Origin: Thamnaconus septentrionalis
Lineage: Eukaryota > Chordata > Actinopteri > Tetraodontiformes > Monacanthidae
Assembly (NCBI GenBank): GCA_009823395.1
Contig: CM020510.1
Location: 19,540,273 to 19,604,272, forward strand
Reading direction: 5' to 3'
DNA length: 64,000 nucleotides
A program made the position numbers and the translations under genes. Below, piece by piece: positions 1-15,752 of this stretch (position 1 is its first letter; every line of letters begins with the position of its first letter). Below the pieces are notes generated by a model that saw only the letters and a program-made list of their open reading frames with translations, searched no databases and was not told the origin of the DNA.

Positions 1-2702
<2,702 letters not shown>

Positions 2703-5700
2703 TTCAGACCTCGGGAGGATTGGACCACCAACCCCAACTTCCCAGGCGTCCCCCTCTGGATCCCACCCACCCTCCTTCCTGCCATGACATCTCCCCCCTC
2801 ATCCCATCTCTCTGGACCCCTCCCCCCACCCCCACCCCCACCTAACCTCAACCTGAATCTCACCCTGACGTCATCGTGTCCTTCCGGCTGCACTCACTCA
2901 CTCACCACCGTGGTTATTTACCCATCGCTCTCTCTGGTCCAATAACTATTGTCCTTCTATGTAAATTATTCCTGGATGTAGATTGAGCTATTAAATGTTA
3001 CACACGGAAAAAAAAGTATTCTTGCATGGTAATCCAAAATTGTATACTGTAAATTTACATAACATCTAGAAGTACCATAGGTTTACCACGGGGCTGTCCG
3101 TCTGTCACGCAGCCTTACGGGCCACCTGAAGGCAGATGTTTTTGACTGGGTGTAAAATGTAGGGCACTAAAAAAAACCTTATAATTTAAGAAATGACAGT
3201 GTCTTTATGTGTAAGATTTCTTTTGTCTATTTTTTTATTTAGGATTCCCCCCCCCCACCCCCCCACCCTCTCTCTGTTATTTCTCTTCCCTACAACTGTC
3301 GTAGTCTGTCGGTGCCTAGCTCGATGAAAACTTCGGAGAAATATGGCGGGAAAAATCACATATAATTGCGATGAGATGCGGTTGTCTGTGTGGGGCTCTG
3401 TTAATGGAAATAATCTGTAGCTTTATAACATCACTTTGCAAGTGTGCATACCATTTCTCTCTATGTGGAAGTAGGTAATATTTTAATGGCTGTATATACC
3501 AATGTTTCAAGTGTGTCCATGGACGGCGGGGGCTTCGATAAGGAAAAAAAAACAGCTTTGTGCTCTTGTTATGGTGGCGTATGAACTACTGCTAGGCTTT
3601 AGATTAATTTTCCCCATTTAATAACTGTGGAGCAGAATTGAGACATTTTACCCTTCTTTTTTTTTCTCTCACAAGAAGCCCGGATAAGACAGTGATTTTT
3701 TTTTTTTTTTTTCGTTTTTGTTTTTTTGCTCCCTGCCTGGGCCATCAGCTCGGGGTCATGGTTAACGCCACAGCGGCGGTCATGTGACAGAGAATCTTTT
3801 TTGGACACGTGGCTGATCCGTGTTGGCGGGTTTTTATGTACCATTAGAATTCTGTAACGTCAGAAGGTGCCCCCCCTTCCCCCAAAATGGCAGTGCACAA
3901 GATGACGAAACTCGAGCCAGGGGTGCAAACACAACAAGACATGAGGTATAATGACGATTCAAAGTAAGCCCTCCCCACCCGCAGCCCCTCCCACCCAGGT
4001 TTGATATCTGGGATGTGCAAGGATCTCTTATTTCCGAGCGGTAAGATATGAGAATTTAAATGAAATGGTTTGAAGTTGTAAAGAGAAATCAGTTTTCTGT
4101 GAAAATATGAAATGTAAATTCTGCTTGATACCGAGATATTGGGCCATTTTATATTATCACATTAAAGGATGAAGTGGACGGAGATTTAGCATTACTTAGA
4201 CGAATGCTAGCTGCAAACATGCCCGGTGATTTGTTGTTGCTGTTTTGTCTGATGCTGAGGTGTTTTTTTTTTTTTCTTTTTTCGTTTTTTTTCCGTTTTG
4301 TTTCTTATGAGTTGGACGCTGAAGCTTGAGCAGGTGGTGGGGAGGGGCACTCCAGGCAAAGTCCGCAGACCACCTTTTATATGTACAAAAGTCCTCTGAG
4401 TGGCTTTCCTCCAATCGTAAAGGAGGATGATTTTTTTTTTTTTGTTGAAAAGACTGGAAAATAACAAAACATGTCCATCTGGTGAGGAACAACCATTTCA
4501 TTCTTTCCTCGGAGGACGAGGAGACGTCTTGCCTCTACATGTAGCCGGCAAGGTGAAAGAATAATCTTGCACATCCCTGTTTTCACTCGATCTTTGGTCC
4601 TTTAATGACGATCAAAGACCATAAAATTAAATGACGTTGATAAATGCATAAGCTTATAATTTCTGATTAGCCTTTCCATTCCAATGCAGTTCTTGGCTAA
4701 TAAAGAATTCCACTGCTTAACGCATCTCCTTATCTTTGCTTCTTTGCCTTGTTTTGTTTCCAATCTCCTGATATCCTTCTGTGTACTGGACGTTGGTCAC
4801 CTGCTGTTCAAGCTCCCGTTTGTAGCTACTGTGAGTCTAATGTGACCTGTTGATGTAGCACTGCTGCACGTGAGCCTGCATCAGAAGCAGAGCTGTCGGA
4901 ACTATACGCTTCAATTGTACTGATTCTTGGAATTTGTTTGAGATATTCTAGGAAAGTAATGTCTTCATGGACTGAATGGGAAATATGCTCTTTGCTCAGA
5001 GTTCCATGATAATGCTGACTGTAGCAGAAACCAACAATAATTAAAATTTGCTATCTGGATTCAGATACTTTTTTGTTGTTGTTCAAAAATGGGGATGGAT
5101 TAAGTTAAAATTGCTGTGTGTACAAATGCATTTTTATTTCTTTTATAGAGTGACAATTTTAATTTCCTCTTTTTACAAAATCCAGAGAATCAGAAAACTA
5201 TTGAATCCTGACACCAAGAAGCTGCTGTAGGTCAAGCAAATGTTAACCTGCATGTTGTTTTTTTTGGGTGGGGTTCATTTTCATGTTAGGGCAACAAAAT
5301 CATATCTGATATGTTTTCTAATGTAATGCAGAAATTGGTCATTTAAAAGCAGTACTATGCATAATGAATGTTAAAAATGCAATTTTCACAACTAAAAATT
5401 CTAAATGTGAGGCCACGAAGAAACTTCCAATAGAGCCATTTTTATTAGGTAGATATTGATTGTTGACAATCCTAATGGTCCCAAAAAAGAGAGTTCACAC
5501 TTTTCCAGATGTTTTAAATAGATATATATAAACAAACAAGTTAGGTAAGTCATTGAACACGATCATTTAGATCCGGTTGGGGTTGTGGCTGCATCTCCCC
5601 TTCAAAATAAAGCACTAACTAATTCCATCCAAACTTTTCCACAACCTTCAGTGTCATCGGCCTCATGGGGTGCAGACGCCAACTTGCTTGTTTCCCCAAA

Positions 5701-6145
5701 AATGTGAAAACTATTTCAGTGACGTTACCATCGACCCATGACTTGTTGACCGCTCCGTTCTAGGCCTGTCAGGGCCTTTGTATTTGGAGTACAATTTAGC
5801 ATTGCCAGTGAAAATACCTGTGCTAAATGTCTCAGCTGAAGCCAAAATATAAAGAGAAGTGGCTTGTGTTTGGTAAGAGAAGCCTCTTTTAGTTCGTCCA
5901 ACACTTTTATCCAAACTTTCAGTGAAATTTTTGTGCCTTAATTAATGGACACACCGGACAATAAAATATACAATTAAATAAATAAATTATACTACTTCTC
6001 TTGGACTTACTCAAAGAAGGTGGATCATCAACATTTGGGATTATGGTGTCTTGATGCTCTCTCTGGTACAGACTTCTCACTGAGTAAACTTTCAACAATA
6101 TAGCTGGATGTCATTATTTTCAATACAATAAAAGCACAGGAGACG
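2703..6145 (+). other. PAFAH1B1 3'UTR and downstream DNA
   Basis: AT-rich, no convincing coding exon, many homopolymer runs (poly-T at 3698-3712, 4260-4285 and 4431-4443). LIS1 mRNAs of vertebrates have long 3'UTRs, and several AATAAA motifs occur (for example 4700 and 5606) before the one at 6127. Where the transcript really ends cannot be decided from sequence alone. Confidence 0.5.
6127..6132 (+). terminator. Candidate poly(A) signal for PAFAH1B1
   Basis: AATAAA followed within 30 bases by CCTGTTGTCGCATTTCC and a T/G-rich stretch. It is the last AATAAA before the METTL16 promoter, so it is the latest possible end for the LIS1 transcript in this intergenic gap. Confidence 0.35.
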
Positions 6146-6600
6146 CACACCTGTTGTCGCATTTCCTTTTTTCTTTTTTTGGGGGGTAGAGGACGGTGGT
6201 GAAGGAGGAGTGGGTTCGTTATGTTATTACTCTAAATGACAGTAATGAAATTATAGAAGAAGCATATATAAGAAAAAAAACAACAAAAAACTAATTCGAC
6301 TTTTAGCCAGAGCTTGAACCAGTAAACTAGTGACAGCAGCTATTTTTATTTGTTCAAATAAAGTGAATCGTAAACGTTATCAATTAAAAAATACTTACAA
6401 AAAGTGATGCATTAACTCAATAAATAAAATGTAAGACAGCAAGGGAGATTTAGTTCCGAAAAAAAAAAAAAAAAATTAAGAGTACACATTAAGTGTACTT
6501 CAACATGTAGGCTACATCAAATGTAATGCTTTAAAGTCGCATTCAAACTAACGAAAAAGGGAAACAGATTCTCCTGACAACAGAGAGCACGTTCGCCTCA

Positions 6601-6628
6601 TGACGTCAACACGCTGGAGATGACGTCT
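6601..6628 (+). promoter_or_regulatory. METTL16 promoter with paired CRE sites
   Basis: A perfect palindromic cAMP-response element TGACGTCA lies at 6601-6608 and a second half-matching TGACGTCT at 6621-6628, 20 bp apart (about two helical turns). They sit about 140 bp upstream of the inferred first 5'UTR donor of METTL16. CREB/ATF family binding is inferred from the motif. There is no TATA box nearby, as usual for housekeeping genes. Confidence 0.55.
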
Positions 6629-6649
6629 GGAGTAAACCGGAACAGAATT

Positions 6650-6767
6650 ACAGAGAGTGAACAACGTTTGAAAAACGTGAGTTGAGGCAATTGGTTTTGC
6701 CTTTTCTTGGTCTGTCCGCTGAAGCCTTAACCAGCCGGAAAATACAGACAGCCTTCATCAAGTAAAG
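6650..6767 (+). other. mettl16: Probable METTL16 non-coding first exon (5'UTR)
   Basis: A consensus donor AAAG|GTAGGC at 6767/6768 closes a segment starting just downstream of the CRE pair. A matching acceptor CATTTCCAG lies at 7077-7085, leaving a 13-base leader before the ATG at 7099. A 5'UTR exon followed by an exon opening shortly before the ATG is the expected vertebrate METTL16 layout. The left edge (start site) is estimated. Confidence 0.5.
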
Positions 6768-7098
6768 GTAGGCTGACACAGCAGAAGTTTGACGTTAGCA
6801 TTCGGTGCTAACTCAGTTACTTACGTACTTGGTAAGACACCATTAGTTGTTGTTTTTTTTGTCCAGTACGTCATTCATTACACTACTGAAATAGTCACGT
6901 TTAGTCCATAATTAAAGGGGGAAAAAAGTTGAGTTTACACACTAGAACCGAATAAGCAACATGTTCCTCTCAGTTTTTGTGGTTTCTATCTCAGCTCTCG
7001 ATTTTTATAGAGGGCTTGTGATTTCGGTCGCTTGAAACTTATTCCATCCTGACCCATGTCTTCATTCTGCACTATACATTTCCAGTCTCCCCGTCCAC

Positions 7099-8469
7099 AT
7101 GGCTCTGAATAAGTCAATGCATCCCCGGAACCGATACAAAGACAAGCCGCCCGACTTTGGTTATCTTGCCTCCAAATATCCGGACTTCCAGCAACACGTT
7201 CACACCAGTCTGACCGGAAGACCTGTGTAAGTAGCGGACTGTGTTCACAGCTCCTCCTCTCAAGTCTGACCTCTGCATGAGTGCCGTCAACGTGCTTTTG
7301 CAGAATTTCTCACGGTTGAATGAGGCCTCTGGAGCATTGTGTTTGGGAAATAACAGCATTAGAGTTGAGTATTGTTCATAAAGTATCCTCAAAGTAACAA
7401 TCCTGGTTGCGTAGAAATCAGAGCTCAACAATGCAGTATTTGGTAATCAAGTAAATTGTTGTGTTCTGCTATAATTATATGCAGGATTTGTTTCTTCAGA
7501 CAAACAAAGTAAAAAGATCATCTTTTTACTGAGCTTGTCTGAAGTAGTAAAAAGTTCTTTTGCATATAATCAGAATGTGATGAGATTGTGAGCATTATTA
7601 TGAACAGAGGTGGATAAAGTAACAACAACCTTTGCTTTGTGTTCTTTCGTTAGTTTCTTTTGGGACTTGCATGCATTGTTTGTTTTTATGAAGTGTTGAA
7701 AAAAGTTTTGGACACAAATTTGAGGCGTACTACTGCGCTAAGAATCAATCTTCTCTCTCCAAGTGAAATTTTTTTGGTGCAGTTACCAACATTGACCCAC
7801 GTGCTGCATGTGCATTGTTCCACCCAGCTATTCAGACCTGGATGTTTCAGCAAGATCACGTCCCTTGCCACACATCTGAGTACAAGAGTACTTTCTTTTT
7901 TTGTCTTATTAACAATAGATGACAACATGTTTTCAGTTTGTTTGTGTGCCTCTGATCAGTCGATCTACTCATCGGATCAACTTTGATTTTTGAGTTCTCT
8001 GTGGGCGTATTTTGTCCTTGTGTTGTCTCTGGCAATAGGAATGTCAGGCTTTGCTGTCTGTATGAGAAGTGAAGCGTTGGAGCCTACAAGGATGTTTGCT
8101 GAGACCAAGTGCTGCGCTGTCATCTCTGTGTGTGATGAGGTGGAAGAGGGGAGCTCTGCAGTCAGTGGTTTGTTTTTGTTGTGACATCGGCTCAAACCAG
8201 TTTCCATCCACAAAATTCACATCTCAGTTTATTAACTGATCATTAAAAACAGAATAGATTGACCGACCATTTATACAGGAAGTTTATACATGTTTCACTT
8301 TAATTACTCATATCCAATTTTTTTTGCTTTTTTTTTTTTTTGTTTTGGGCTACCAAAACAAGAATGACGAACCTTGATTTTTAAATTTTAAGAACCCTGA
8401 GTAATATCAATTTGTTTTCATTTTCTAAATTCCTCTCAATCAGAAGAAAAGTCAGTGGAAACAAAGCCT

Positions 8470-8503
<34 letters not shown>

Positions 8504-10148
8504 AGACTGTGCTGCTGACAGTTGTCATTGTCGTTAGACTTGTGTCAGGACGGAAACGCTCTCCTCGCTCGCTCACTGTGTTTATAAAACAGGTAGGCGT
8601 CCGCTCCCCCAGTAGAATCACCTCTATTATGCAAATGAATGCGGACAGAGCGTCGGTTTTCGTTGAGGACATCTGTGTGTGTCTGAACATGAACGTGGAG
8701 CTGCACTCGCCGTCTTCCTGGTACATGTTTCAATTGTTTTTGTCTGTCAGTCACCAGCAGACACATGGGTGGAAGCTGTCTGGGCTAAACCCAGAAATTA
8801 AACACTGACAATGGGGAAAAAAACGAGACAATGGTAGTTATTTAGAGTATAATGTGTGGTGGAGCAGCGTTGTAGATGACTGTCAGTGGTTGTAGGTGAG
8901 ATCCTGCTAGCTTCATCAGCCTCGTCAAAAATCCTCGTGGTGTATTATTCACGTGAAATTGCAATTTTTCTTCTGTAGAGCACTATGGTGACACTCCAAA
9001 ATACCAAGTATTTTTTTGCTTTCCCTTGTCCTGTCTGGCCATAATGGCAGGCAGAAATGGCTGTGAATGGCTTTATAGCTGTGTTCAGACTGCCAGCCAA
9101 AATCCGATTTTTAGCCCATCCAGATTTAAACCGGATGGCTTTTTTATAGTCTGAACAGTCACAAATCACATGAAATCCAATTTCTGCAAAATTGATGGAA
9201 ACCACCTTCGGGAGGTAGTTTCAAATCACTCTGCTGACTACAGCTACCTGTCAGATGGGTCAGTAATGTGGCCCAGCCTGAACAGAGCCAGATCCCATTT
9301 GGACACTTGCTAAATACAGTGTAGACATTCAGCCCTAAAAATCAGATTTGAGAAGGAATCTGATTTGAATCAGATTGACCTGCAGTCTGAACACAGCCTA
9401 TGTGATGGCTGGCAGATTTATTGTCAAAGGTAGAGCTTTTGCCCGTGAGTGTGAATCACACAGGTCAGTTCAGGAACTACCTGTTGAGTGGTTTTATTAT
9501 ATAAAAATATTATCCTGGCCGTGACCGGACTGAGGGAGGGAAAGGGGACGGAGGGGAGGGGCTGGGGTGGACAGAGAGAGCAAATGGCAACTAGGTACAA
9601 TAGTGTGTCATAACCAAAGCAGACATTAAAACAGCATCACATAGTGAACAAAATTAATAATAAAGAAAAAGAGATAAAAACACAAATAAATAAAGATAAC
9701 CCTAAATAAAAAGAAATGTGTGTGCATGTGTTTGTGTGTCATTATGCCAATATTAGTTATTAAGTTTAGTTTTCATTTGTGATATTAGGAATTATATATG
9801 ATATTATTACGATATAGTCCTAAAATAACATAATTAATATGATGAGATGATAAGGAAAAAAACAGTCAAACAGACAAAGAGGCATGATAGTGATAAAAGT
9901 ATAAAATGGGAGGAAATCTCAGCATCAAATTCCTCCTTAAAACAAGTGGTTCCAGGCAGCCATGGAGCCATTTGGCAGCTTCGCTCTCTCCCCGCCAGCC
10001 ATATTAACGGATGTCCAGGATTTGTATTTCTGGTTAGCTGTGTACAGAAATTTGGCTCTCCTTCCACCGCCAGTCTGTCATTCCATCAGTGGAGGGATTA
10101 GCACGCTTTTGTATCTTCCCTCCCACCCAGCTCCCCCCTCCGACTTCG

Positions 10149-10179
<31 letters not shown>

Positions 10180-13100
10180 AAAGTGTCGGAGCAGTGAGAT
10201 GGGGATAAGAGTAATCTCGGGGAGACACTCACTCAATCCTCCCGGGTGGTGCCGCTCTCCTCATTTAGGGACGGCTGGTGGAGGCGGCTGATATCGGCAG
10301 GCTCAGACCACCAGGCAAGCGCAACTGTGGCTTGAAATGCGATTGGTGCCGAAGTGGGACGGAGATAAGTCACAAAAGTAGTCTGAGCGTTGCTTTGTCT
10401 CGGCGTTTTCGGGGAAGGAGCGGCGCTCAGATGGATAGATAGCGGGGGGAGGAGAGGAGGGGGGAGCGGATTAGCAGGCGTGATTGGTTGGGTTTTATAA
10501 TTTGAACAGCCTGGTTGACATTTAATTTTGTCTTGGTGTTATTTTGGAGGGAGGGGGGCTGCGAGACGAAGAAGTACTTTCACTTGTGTAATTGATTAAC
10601 TGATGCACCAGCCTGTCAAAGTAAACGGGTTCCTGGAAGTAGACGACGGCGATTTTTATTCTGACCAAATATATCAGCAGTTATTTAACCGCGACGTAAT
10701 TTTGAATGTAATTTTTAATTAATGGACATAAAAAGATAAAGGAAAGCCAGGCGCCTGAGGGGAGGATGATGTTCTGTACATACGTACACGTTTCAGCCAC
10801 TAAAAGCAGATCATTTTCTGGCCATATTGTTTGTGTTCAGCTTTCGTCGGCAGATTATGAATTGATCGCGTTTCAGGAGCTGTGTGGGTTTGTTACTGGC
10901 TGACGGCAGAGATTTTACAAACACTGCCAGCAAGTGTGTTGATGGTTGGTCTATTGTCTTTGTTTCATTGTGTGCCACCTAAATGTCTGACAGTTTTTGT
11001 GTTCTGAATCAATTCTATAAAGTCCTTTCTACCTTTTGTTGTTTTTGCAGGCAATATTGACCTAAAATTCACCCTTTAAAATCTTCACGCAAGCATACAA
11101 TTGTATTTTAGGTTAATAACTGTTCTGGCTTCTGTTATTTCAATCATCATTCATTCATTCATTTATTTATTTTACAATTTTCTATCATAAGGATTTAAGC
11201 TGAAAGCAAAAACAGCAAAAAAAAATGTTTTTGTGACATTTTATTAAGCTGTGATCTGTGCATGTAATTCAAAAAAATGGAAGAATTATTCATCTAGATT
11301 AGATTAAATTAGATTTTTTTTATTGTCCCAGAGGGGAAATTCTTCCCTGCTGCACAGTTTGACCAACATACAGAACAAACATCATTACACTGAAAACAAA
11401 AACACACTTTAGACAGGACAAGACATATTGACTTAGTTGGTACCGGTAACTATTGTAGTTGTGCAGGTGCTCTGTAGTTTTAGCAGCATCAGCGGGTTAC
11501 AGCTTGCTCAGGGAGGGAGAGAGAGAGAGAGAGAGAGAGTGAGAGAGAGTGTCGGGGCTCCTGCAGACCCTGCGTGTGATTTACTCACTCACTCTGCAAA
11601 GTCGCTGCACAGAACCGCACGACCGGAGACGAGTTGCTGCTTATCAGCACAAAATTACTCTCCGCTGCTCGGGAGTGAAGCGGATCAACCTTGAAGGTCA
11701 CTGCCCCACCCTGCCCCGCCCCCGTGCAGGCAGTGTAACTGTGAGTGTGTGTGTGTGTGTGTGCGTGCACCTTCGTGCTGATCATGTTGCGCTGAGGTGC
11801 GAGCGAGCCTGTTTGTGTGCGCTGTGCCTGCTCCACCTACTGCCTGCATCTCAAAATAAACCTCCTCCTTCTCCATCTTCACCTCCGCAGTCGTCCTCCA
11901 CACACTCCTCTCATTTTCACCCCGAGCAGCAGCACACAACTTTTTTTCCTTCCACCCCCCCCCCGCTCGTTTTGTACCACGCCGGCGTCCGAGTTGCGAG
12001 CTACGCCCCCCCCCACCCTCCTTACGTCAGACGTGAAATTTGCGGGCGCGCTCGCGCTCATCGGCCATTGCTCCAGCGTGGCCGGATTTGCGTGCTCCCC
12101 TCTCGTCTCCACGGTCGGTGTGGTCGCCATGGAAACGCAGCGCTGCCGATGGGAGTCGTCGGCCTGCGTCACACACACACACAGGCACGCACGCGCTTTT
12201 TCACACACTCACGACGGACTAAAAATAGAGGGCTGGCCTGAGCCACAGCCTTGGATGGATATTGATTCAAATATAATGACGTCTCTGGAAAAAGACAAAA
12301 AATGAAAGAGGGTGTGGCATTCGGGTTTGTCTCCCTCATTAAGCGGCGTTCCTCTTCATTTTCATTCCAGCGAGAAATCCTCAAGTTGATCCAGGTGCTC
12401 CTCCGCCAGGTCACACCAATTTTGAGCATCATTAAGCTAATATGACCATTAGCTGCGGCCCAGATTGATGCCGCGCGCTGCACGTGAACGGCTCCTCGTT
12501 TATCTTCCGCTTGGCCGCCCGCCGGGGTCGTTTGTCTTTGTTATCGCCGCAGAATGAAGATGCGGAGTTCAGTAAGCGTCGCTGCCTCCTCTGTACGCCA
12601 GGTCTGCCCTTTTATCCACACCATCAAAAACTGTTGTGACTTGAAGCTTTTTCAAAAAGGGCCAATGGCAAAGAGAGACGGCAGGCAGGCAGGGAGGTGC
12701 AGCTCTGGCAGGCTAGCAGTGACGCAATATTGTATTACAGTGTCACGTTTGTGTTGTACTTTTAGAGTCTAGAGTAACGTAAACTTATTTGTACTGTCAC
12801 TTAATCTCCAGGTGGAGCTCTTTGCTGATTAAATATTTAAGCACTGACTTTCTGGAAAGTCGACCTCTTATGGAAGAGACGGATATTATGGGTCGACCAT
12901 CTTGTTAAAGTGGATTTTTCTACAATACTGGAGCTTTGTTTTCATTTGTCAGAAAGAAAACATCAATAAATTAGAATCATTCCAAAGCAGAGGGATAAAA
13001 TAATTTGAGCAATCAAATATGCTGTTTCACTTTACCGTACTACACCGTGTCATCCATGCCATACCATACTGCACTATCCTATACTACATTATTCCAGTGT

Positions 13101-15714
13101 GACTCGATCTTGACTGGTCAAAATAATACAATGCACTGGTTCGGATTAGTGTTGTTTCTCTCAATTTCTTCTATACAAAATATCTTCATGACTGTTAGAC
13201 TCTGTTGTTTCTCAAATCAAAATTAGGCTTCTCTTCACAGCACATCACTGTGCCTCCATTTAGTTGCTCAATTTTAGATCATCTAAAAAAAGAAAAAACA
13301 ACTAGTAAATTCACCCTGACCTTTATATTTTTTTTTAAAGCACAACAAGAGATGGGGAAAATCACGCCGCTCAAAAACAAAAGCTGCGAGTGATGGTTTA
13401 CTTTTGCCCAGCATAATAAAAAAAAAAAATCAAAAGTGCAGGAGCTCTCACGCACTCATACTGTACGATTGAAAAATTCTGATGACATGGAACTAGCGAG
13501 GTGCCAGACGTGCCCGTCGACAGAACGTGTTTAATTACATCTGCCGAGGTGCAACGGCGCTCGGCGGCACGGCTTTAATTACCGCGAGTTTGACGGCTGC
13601 AGTCATCAAACACGTGGAGCAGGAAGAGACGGTGGAGCTGGAACAGGCGAGGCCGAGGCTCGCTGCCGGAGAGCAGGAGGGCCGCCGTCGCCGGTGTGAA
13701 TGTGGATTTGAGGGTCATTAGCGAGGGATTGTGGACTGAATTGCTGCTTATCATGCCTCCCGTGCGTGTGTGTGTGATGTCTAATAATGAGGTTCAGTGT
13801 GGGGAGTTAATGAAGTTCTGCACTAGGGGCAGTTTGCGCCGCTGTCAGGTGACCTCGGTGGTCAAAACAAAAGAGGATGAGCGAGTCGCTAAATTAAAAT
13901 GAACCTTGAAGGGAAGCTGTGGGCAAATCCTGTAACCACTGCCAGTCAATAATGAAGTATATAAAAACATCATCCTAGTTTATTTATTTATTTATTTTTT
14001 AATTCTTTATTATTATTTTTGTTACCAAAGAGTTTGAAATGCCTTTTAAGATGTCAATTCAAACCTTTTTGTTATTGATTGCATACAAGCTAAACTGCTA
14101 GCTTATACCTAAAATGCTGCTCTTAGCTCTGGAGGCATCGCTTGGTTTCTCGTTGTTTGCGCAAAGCACTTCAGGACGCCTTTGGGTGTGATTTCACACG
14201 AAATAATTAAAGTTGATTTTTTTTCATTGATTGGTGATTGATTGTTAACGGCTGATTTTTTTTTTTTGTAGATTCATTCATCTTCACAAGGTCTGACCTG
14301 AATTGTTTTCCGCCCCTGGCAGTATCCCAGGACCAATTCCAATATTAAATGTATTAATTGATCAGATTGATCAGTTTCTCTCTTCGAGAAAATGGTAGAC
14401 CCAATGTTTATCCAATCACCTTCCAAGATTCAAATATTGCTGTGGCCGACTGTTCTCTCGTCGTCCACCGGCTGAGTCGAGGCCGCCTCCCTCCCAGTCG
14501 GCCATCGCATCCGTGAGGCTGAACGAACCTCCAAGTTTTTTTCCTGTTGCTTCCACTCTGGCTGTTGTAGTGCTTCGGCAGTCGCTCGGCAGTCGCTCGG
14601 CAGTCGCTCGTCAGTTGCTCGGCAGTCGCTCGGCATTTATTTTTAATTTCTCTCGACACTGTCTCGCTGTACTGCGGCCACCGGCTGCGAAACCAGGAGG
14701 ACTTTCTCATTGTGTGGCGCTCCGTCCGTCCAGCTGTCTTTGAGCTGGTCAGCACATTTGGAACCCCAAGGAAGCAGGGACCAAAATGGGAACTCTTGGA
14801 ACCGAGTAGGCGCCGGTGGAAACGCCTACAAGCCGAGCCAAGCCAGTGGAATCGTGCCCTAAATACCCCATCAGAGTTGGATTGCTTGAATTCCAACCCT
14901 TCCTCCGTCTCTGTGTTTAATGCGTAACGTCGCTGTCGTCTCCTCCAGGGTGAATTTCAAGGAGCCAGAAGCGGTGCGAGCTCTCACCTGCACCCTGCTG
15001 AAGGAGGACTTTGGCTTGACCATCCAGATCCCGCTGGAGCGCCTCATCCCGACCGTGCCCCTCCGCCTCAACTACATCCACTGGGTGGAGGACCTCATCG
15101 ACGGCCAGAAGCAGCCGCGCCGGGGCATCGACATCGGTAACGCCGCCTCGTTTGAATTTGACAGTCGTGCGGCGACAACGCTGTCTGCGAACCAAAACTG
15201 TTCAATCCTGCCTGGAATAATACATATTTGCAATGAGGTGCGGAACAGATGAGTGGAGAACTGCAGAGAAAACAGCAGTTTGTGCCTCGCGCTGCTGGCG
15301 CACCGGCCCCGTCAGTGCCAGTATTCCCAGTACAAACAAGGCCAATCCCCCATCCACATGTCACAACCTGTTTGTCATTCTGTCACCGAAGGAGCCGCAG
15401 TGCGTGCACGTGCATTTGTGTGTGTGTGTGCGTGCGTGCGTTCCTCAAGTCATTGATTTGTGAGCCGCGCCCAGTCAAGCGCAGCTTCTCGGTGATGCAT
15501 CACCTCGGTGCCGCTCCTCCGCCAAGTGGCGGCGTGTTCTCCTGCGCACTGGCTCAATCATGCCGTCTGTCATCTGCCAATGATTTCATACGAGGCGCCG
15601 GCCCTGACAGTCACCGTCCATTAAGGAACACTAAGTTAACCGCTCACCATTTAATTGGACCAGCGGCCGACCTGATGTCAGCAACAGTTGAATAGAAGTC
15701 ATCCAAATCCCAAC

Positions 15715-15752
<38 letters not shown>

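Larger units (their letters stand above)
7227..14948 (+). other. METTL16 intron 1 (7.7 kb)
   Basis: No gene recognised. It holds a (TG)n tract (8471-8502), a short-TIR MITE (9078-9397), a poly-T run (10146-10169), a LINE-like tail (about 11290-11420), (GA)n (11517-11548), (TG)n (11741-11763), an 11-bp minisatellite (14574-14634) and two GC-rich blocks that look like non-coding regulatory sequence (about 12330-12560 and 13510-13740). The stretch 7230-8460 is plain AT-rich intron. Confidence 0.7.

Noticed and set aside
11549..12305. Long open frames (up to 230 codons) in METTL16 intron 1
   Set aside because: They run through TG, CA and poly-C tracts, have biased low-complexity composition and no splice context or known domain.
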